Source: an uncultured Bacteroidales bacterium (GTDB taxonomy: Bacteria > Bacteroidota > Bacteroidia > Bacteroidales > Bacteroidaceae). From it: a stretch of DNA of 64,000 nucleotides. This document shows positions 60,246 to 64,000 of this stretch, piece by piece (positions within the stretch are counted from its first letter, which is position 1; every line of letters starts with the position of its first letter). The position numbers and the translations under genes are program-made. Where the stretch lies: the NCBI GenBank assembly GCA_902763885.1, contig CACWTU010000002.1:62001-126000 (forward strand), read 5' to 3'. Under the pieces are notes generated by a model. It was not told where the DNA came from. It was given only the letters and a program-made list of their open reading frames with translations, and did no database searches.

Positions 60246-61013
60246 ATGAGTATGTTAAAGATAGAGAATCTTGAGGCCGCAATAAACGGCAAACAGATAT
60301 TGAAGGGCATTAACCTTGAGGTGAATGCCGGTGAGGTACATGCCATAATGGGCCCCAACGGGTCTGGAAAGAGTACCATGAGCAATGTGCTTGTGGGCCA
60401 TCCTGCATATGAGGTGACAGGCGGAACAGCTACATTCAAGGGCAAGAACCTGCTTGAGATGAGTGCTGAGGAACGCAGTCATGAGGGCTTGTTCATGTCA
60501 TTCCAGTATCCGGTTGAGATACCGGGTGTGAGCATGACCAACTTTATGCGCACCGCCATCAATGAGAAACGCAAGTATCAGGGCCTGCCGCCAATGGCCC
60601 CTACGGAGTTCCTCAAGTTCATCAAGGAGAAGCGTGACATGGTTAAGCTTGACGCCAAGTTCATGAACCGCTCCGTGAATGAGGGTTTCAGCGGTGGTGA
60701 GAAGAAACGTAACGAGATATTCCAGATGGCCATGCTTGAGCCGTCACTCAGCATACTTGACGAGACTGATTCAGGTCTTGACATCGATGCCCTGCGCATT
60801 GTTGCCGATGGTGTTAACCGCCTTAAGAGCCCGGAGACATCGGTAATAGTCATTACCCATTACCAGCGTCTGCTGGATTATATAAAGCCCGATATCGTTC
60901 ATGTACTTTATCAGGGCCGGATAATCAAGACTGCCGGTCCAGAATTGGCTCTTGAACTTGAGGAGCGTGGTTATGATTGGGTGATTAAGGAATATGAGGA
61001 TTCCCTGAAATGA
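60246..61013 (+). CDS. sufC: Fe-S assembly ATPase SufC
   Basis: 255 residues, ABC-type ATPase that drives the SufBCD scaffold. Walker A is GPNGSGKST (35-43), the signature is FSGGEKKRNEIFQMAML, Walker B is LSILDETDSGLDIDAL (the SufC-typical DETDSGLD), and the H-loop is VITHYQRLLDYI. There are no membrane segments. It starts 1 nt after the sufB stop and overlaps sufD by 4 nt. Confidence 0.97.
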   Translation: MSMLKIENLEAAINGKQILKGINLEVNAGEVHAIMGPNGSGKSTMSNVLVGHPAYEVTGGTATFKGKNLLEMSAEERSHEGLFMSFQYPVEIPGVSMTNFMRTAINEKRKYQGLPPMAPTEFLKFIKEKRDMVKLDAKFMNRSVNEGFSGGEKKRNEIFQMAMLEPSLSILDETDSGLDIDALRIVADGVNRLKSPETSVIVITHYQRLLDYIKPDIVHVLYQGRIIKTAGPELALELEERGYDWVIKEYEDSLK

Positions 61014-62356
61014 AACAGGCGCAGAATTACATAGATCTTTTCAAGGAGAACAGGGCACTGGTGGAGCGTGGCTCCGCCGGTATAATGAACTCCCTGCGTG
61101 ATGCTGCTTTGGGCAGTCTTGCAGAGTATGGTCTGCCTCACAAAGGCCTTGAAGAGTATCTTCATACTGATATCTCAAAGTGGTTTGAGCCTGATTGGGG
61201 CATGAACCTTGCAAGATTGGATATGCCTGTTGATTTTGCGCAGGCTTTCAAGTGCAGTGTACCCAACCTGAGCACCCAACTCTATTTCCTGGCCAATGAT
61301 GCCTTTGCAAGTTCAGATACGGCGTCTAAGGCCGCTCTTCCTGAGGGGGTGTTTGCCGGCAGCCTGAAGAAGGCCGCTCAGGATCGTCCTGACCTTGTGG
61401 AGAAGTTCTACGGCAGGTTGGCCGATATGGACAAGCCTGGTATCGCAGCCATCAACACGCTGTTTGCACAGGACGGTTTCATCCTCTATGTGCCCGATGG
61501 CGTTACTATAGAGAAACCTCTGCAGCTTATAACCCTGCTCAGCTCCAAGGTTGACCTCATGGTTAACCGCAGGATTCTGGTTGTGCTGGGGCGGGCATCA
61601 CAGGCAAAACTGTTGCTTTGTGATCATGCGCTGGCTGCGAACAACTATCTTACCACTCAGGTGATTGAGATTATTGCAGGGCAGGATTCCATATTTGAAC
61701 TTTATGACCTGGAGGAGACCCACACCGCCAATCTGCGTGCATCAGAACTATACATAAGTCAGGATGCGGGCAGTAAGGTATCGGTAGATAATCTTACGCT
61801 TCATAACGGTCAGACGCGTAACACTGTATGCGTCACTTTTGACGGTCAGGGCGCGGAACTCTCTTTAAACGGAGTAGCCATTACTGATAAGAGCCAGCAT
61901 GTGGACAATATGACCTTTGTTGACCACCGCGTGCCGGATTGCACAAGCAGTGAACTGTTCAAGTATGTGCTTGATGAGAGTTCTACAGGTGCCTTTGCCG
62001 GCAAGGTGCTGGTTCGTGAGGGTGCACAGCATACCTCATCACAGCAGACCAACCGTAATATTTGTCTTACCCGTGAGGCCCGTATGTTTACACAGCCTCA
62101 GTTGGAGATATATGCCGATGACGTTAAATGCAGCCACGGAGCTACCGTGGGCCAGCTTGACGATAAGGCATTGTTCTATATGCGTCAGCGCGGAATTCCG
62201 CAGCAGGAGGCCCGTATGATGCTTATGCTCGCCTTTGTGGGCGAGGTTATAGGTAAGGTGGAACTGGAGCCTCTCCGTGACCGTCTGTACCGTCTTGTTG
62301 AGAAACGTTTCCGTGGAGAACTCACCCAGTGTGAGGGATGCCGTGCCTGCAGATAA
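61010..62356 (+). CDS. sufD: Fe-S assembly protein SufD
   Basis: 448 residues. SufD is the SufB-like partner in the SufBC2D complex. The C-terminal beta-helix region has SLNGVAITDKSQHVDNMTFVDH, CTSSELFKYVLDESSTGAF, NICLTREARMFTQPQLEIYADDVKCSHGAT-type sequence and GQLDDKALFYMRQRGIPQQEAR. The N-terminal third is variable, as usual. The start overlaps sufC (ATGA) and the stop is 1 nt before sufS. Confidence 0.95.
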   Translation: MKQAQNYIDLFKENRALVERGSAGIMNSLRDAALGSLAEYGLPHKGLEEYLHTDISKWFEPDWGMNLARLDMPVDFAQAFKCSVPNLSTQLYFLANDAFASSDTASKAALPEGVFAGSLKKAAQDRPDLVEKFYGRLADMDKPGIAAINTLFAQDGFILYVPDGVTIEKPLQLITLLSSKVDLMVNRRILVVLGRASQAKLLLCDHALAANNYLTTQVIEIIAGQDSIFELYDLEETHTANLRASELYISQDAGSKVSVDNLTLHNGQTRNTVCVTFDGQGAELSLNGVAITDKSQHVDNMTFVDHRVPDCTSSELFKYVLDESSTGAFAGKVLVREGAQHTSSQQTNRNICLTREARMFTQPQLEIYADDVKCSHGATVGQLDDKALFYMRQRGIPQQEARMMLMLAFVGEVIGKVELEPLRDRLYRLVEKRFRGELTQCEGCRACR

Positions 62357-62357
62357 T

Positions 62358-63572
62358 ATGATTGATGTAGAGAAAATACGTAGGGATTTCCCCATATTGG
62401 GACGTGAGGTATATGGCAAACCTCTTGTCTATTTTGACAATGCCGCCACAACCCAGAAGCCCCAGTGTGTCATAGATGCCATAAGTGAGGCATACTGCAA
62501 TGAGAATGCCAACGTTCATCGTGGAATCCATTTCCTGTCGCAGCATGCTACAGACTTGATGGAGTCTGCACGTGACAAGGTGCGTCAGTTCATCGGCGCC
62601 GGCAGCACGGAGGAGATTATCTTTACCCGTGGCACTACTGAGAGTATCAATCTGCTTGCCAGTTCATTTTCAAGTGCATTCCTGAAAGAGGGTGATGAGG
62701 TGATTATCTCCGGAATGGAGCATCACAGCAATATTGTTCCTTGGCAAATCCAGTCTGAGAGATACGGTTTCAGGATAAAGGTTATTCCTGTTCTTGACAA
62801 TGGAGAACTTGATCTGGAGGCTTTCAAGGCTCTTGTTTCAGACAAGACCCGTCTGGTAAGCATCACGCACGTTTCAAATGTGTTGGGTACCGTGAATCCT
62901 GTCTCTGAGATAATCAGCCTGGCCCATTCACATGGCATTCCGGTGGCAGTTGACGGTGCGCAGTCTGTACCTCATATCAAGGTGAACGTTCAGGAACTTG
63001 GAGCAGATTTCTACGCATTCAGCGGACATAAGATTTACGGTCCTACAGGAATAGGCGTCCTGTACGGCCGCAAGGAGTTACTTGAGCAGATGCCCCCATA
63101 TCAGGGAGGCGGCGAGATGATAAAGCGTGTCACCTTTGAAAAGACCACATATAATGAACTGCCGTACAAGTTTGAGGCAGGTACACCTGATTATGTAGGC
63201 TCCATTGCATTGGCCAAGGCTCTGGATTATGTTCAGGGTATAGGGATGGACAACATAGCAGCATATGAATCTGAGCTATGCAGTTATGCCATTGAAAGGC
63301 TGAATGGAATCCCTGATATGCGGATTATCGGAAATGCTGAACATCGTAGTGCGGTCGTTTCATTCCTTGTGGGCAATATCTATCCGTCTGATATGGGTAC
63401 GCTGCTGGACCGTCTGGGTATTGCCGTGCGTACAGGACATCACTGCGCTGAGCCGCTCATGGACCGTCTGGGTATTCCGGGTACGGTGAGGGCCTCATTT
63501 GCTTTCTATAACACAAAGCACGAGATTGATTCACTTGCGGAGGGTATTGAACGTGTAAAGCAGATGTTTTAA
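62358..63572 (+). CDS. sufS: Cysteine desulfurase SufS
   Basis: 404 residues. A PLP enzyme that takes sulfur from cysteine for Fe-S assembly. The PLP lysine is K225 in DFYAFSGHKIYGPTGIGVLYG-type context, and the persulfide cysteine is C363 in RTGHHCAEPLMDRLG, both as in group II (SufS/CsdA) desulfurases. The substrate-binding TRGTTESINLLA and EHHSNIVPWQ are present. The frame continues upstream into sufD, but ATG 62358, 1 nt after the sufD stop, gives the family N-terminus. No SufE or SufU partner lies in the window. Confidence 0.96.
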   Translation: MIDVEKIRRDFPILGREVYGKPLVYFDNAATTQKPQCVIDAISEAYCNENANVHRGIHFLSQHATDLMESARDKVRQFIGAGSTEEIIFTRGTTESINLLASSFSSAFLKEGDEVIISGMEHHSNIVPWQIQSERYGFRIKVIPVLDNGELDLEAFKALVSDKTRLVSITHVSNVLGTVNPVSEIISLAHSHGIPVAVDGAQSVPHIKVNVQELGADFYAFSGHKIYGPTGIGVLYGRKELLEQMPPYQGGGEMIKRVTFEKTTYNELPYKFEAGTPDYVGSIALAKALDYVQGIGMDNIAAYESELCSYAIERLNGIPDMRIIGNAEHRSAVVSFLVGNIYPSDMGTLLDRLGIAVRTGHHCAEPLMDRLGIPGTVRASFAFYNTKHEIDSLAEGIERVKQMF

Positions 63573-63578
63573 CTATTT

Positions 63579-63609
63579 TTTGTATTTTATGAAAAATGGG
63601 CTAACTTTG
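63579..63609 (+). promoter_or_regulatory. Promoter of the final lipoprotein gene
   Basis: TTTG (63579-63582) and TAACTTTG (63602-63609), 19-nt spacer, 26 nt before the start codon. Confidence 0.65.
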
Positions 63610-63635
63610 CCCAAGTATTAATAAAACACATAATT

Positions 63636-64000
63636 ATGAGAAGGCTGTTATTTTGTTTGATTGCACTGTATGTAGGTGTATGTACATTCACTTCATGTGA
63701 TGAGAAAGAGAAAAATGATTTAATAGAGCGAAATGATGACAATCAGGGAGGTCAGAAAGATACGACCAATACCCAGGGAGATACTGCCGTAACCAATGCG
63801 TTGACTATATCAGAACAGCAGGCCAGGTTATCGGGAGCGCTGAATACTGTGGTTCGATCCATTGATTTTACGGATCTGGGCCAGGCTTTGAGAAATATCA
63901 TGGCTGAATATGGTGATAATACTATTAGTCTGGATTCTATCCTTGCATCAATTGCCGCGCAGGATGAGCAATTGGCAAACAGAATTATTTCAATCCGTGA
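63636..64000 (+). CDS. Lipoprotein of unknown function, 3'-truncated by the window end
   Basis: 121 codons are visible with no stop. The signal peptide MRRLLFCLIALYVGVCTFTSC ends in a lipobox (TSC). After it comes a hydrophilic, low-complexity linker rich in Asp, Asn, Gln and Thr, then a predicted helical region with ARLSGALNTVVRSIDFTDLG. This design is typical of Bacteroidales surface or outer-membrane lipoproteins with a globular domain further on. The family cannot be named from the visible part. It has its own promoter after sufS. Confidence 0.75.
   Translation, partial: MRRLLFCLIALYVGVCTFTSCDEKEKNDLIERNDDNQGGQKDTTNTQGDTAVTNALTISEQQARLSGALNTVVRSIDFTDLGQALRNIMAEYGDNTISLDSILASIAAQDEQLANRIISIR

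Noticed and set aside
1-64000. CRISPR arrays, insertion sequences, integrases, rRNA genes
   Set aside because: No regularly spaced repeat array, no transposase or integrase motif and no rRNA-like stretch was seen on either strand.

Overview
The window is a chromosomal segment from a member of the Bacteroidales (Bacteroides/Prevotella-like). This is supported by repeated TAnnTTTG -7 promoter boxes, by lineage-typical families (NVEALA peptide, 6-bladed beta-propeller lipoprotein, DUF1573, DUF4369/TlpA-like, FISUMP domains, LTA-synthase-like sulfatase) and by a rimP-nusA-infB-cvpA-sufBCDS gene order. Genus cannot be settled from the sequence alone. No transposase, integrase, CRISPR array or rRNA was found.

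Layout. 1-10.7 kb is mostly core: the 3' part of purT, a minus-strand operon (SIS isomerase, PfkB kinase, LTA-synthase-like enzyme), pnp with a cysteine-less TlpA-like lipoprotein, greA-HIT, and a convergent Wzx-type flippase. 10.7-11.7 kb is a 1-kb intergenic region with outward promoters and hairpins. 11.7-20.2 kb is an apparent operon built around a small NVEALA-type precursor peptide: peptide, beta-propeller lipoprotein, membrane-anchored CxxC protein, DUF1573 lipoprotein, O-antigen-ligase/Wzy-like membrane protein, dedicated signal peptidase I, a degenerate transglutaminase-like lipoprotein and an apparently intact one. This is the best candidate here for an undescribed peptide export or maturation system. 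20.2-29.1 kb is a TolC/MFP/RND/RND efflux operon.

29.1-41.2 kb is an accessory island bounded by copies of a dispersed repeat (R1, R2, R3). R3 abuts and partly inverts the 3' end of a tRNA-Leu(CAA) gene. The island carries a DUF4143 ATPase, a RhuM-Fic fusion and a family of secreted proteins (five FISUMP domains in three genes, a protein made of repeated TonB-plug-like units, several unknowns). Three of these genes share an operator-like motif of two TTGCAAC boxes 11 bp apart, at a fixed distance upstream of the -7 box. 41.4-49.4 kb is a surface-polysaccharide cluster (manC, two FdtA-like ketoisomerases, hexapeptide acetyltransferase, FdtB-like aminotransferase, GT61 and two GT2 transferases) that points to a 3-amino-3,6-dideoxyhexose in the glycan. 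49.5-53.2 kb holds a small unknown gene, tRNA-Asn, an S41 protease, a small membrane protein and a SASA esterase. 53.3-63.6 kb is the rimP-nusA-infB-cvpA-sufBCDS operon, followed by a truncated lipoprotein gene.

Cross-cutting signals: perfect palindromes of a GGGGAC(A/G)GTCCCC-related family sit at or next to stop codons in several places, and both greA and rimP-nusA have a promoter, then a terminator-like hairpin, then the gene, as expected for attenuation of transcription-factor genes.
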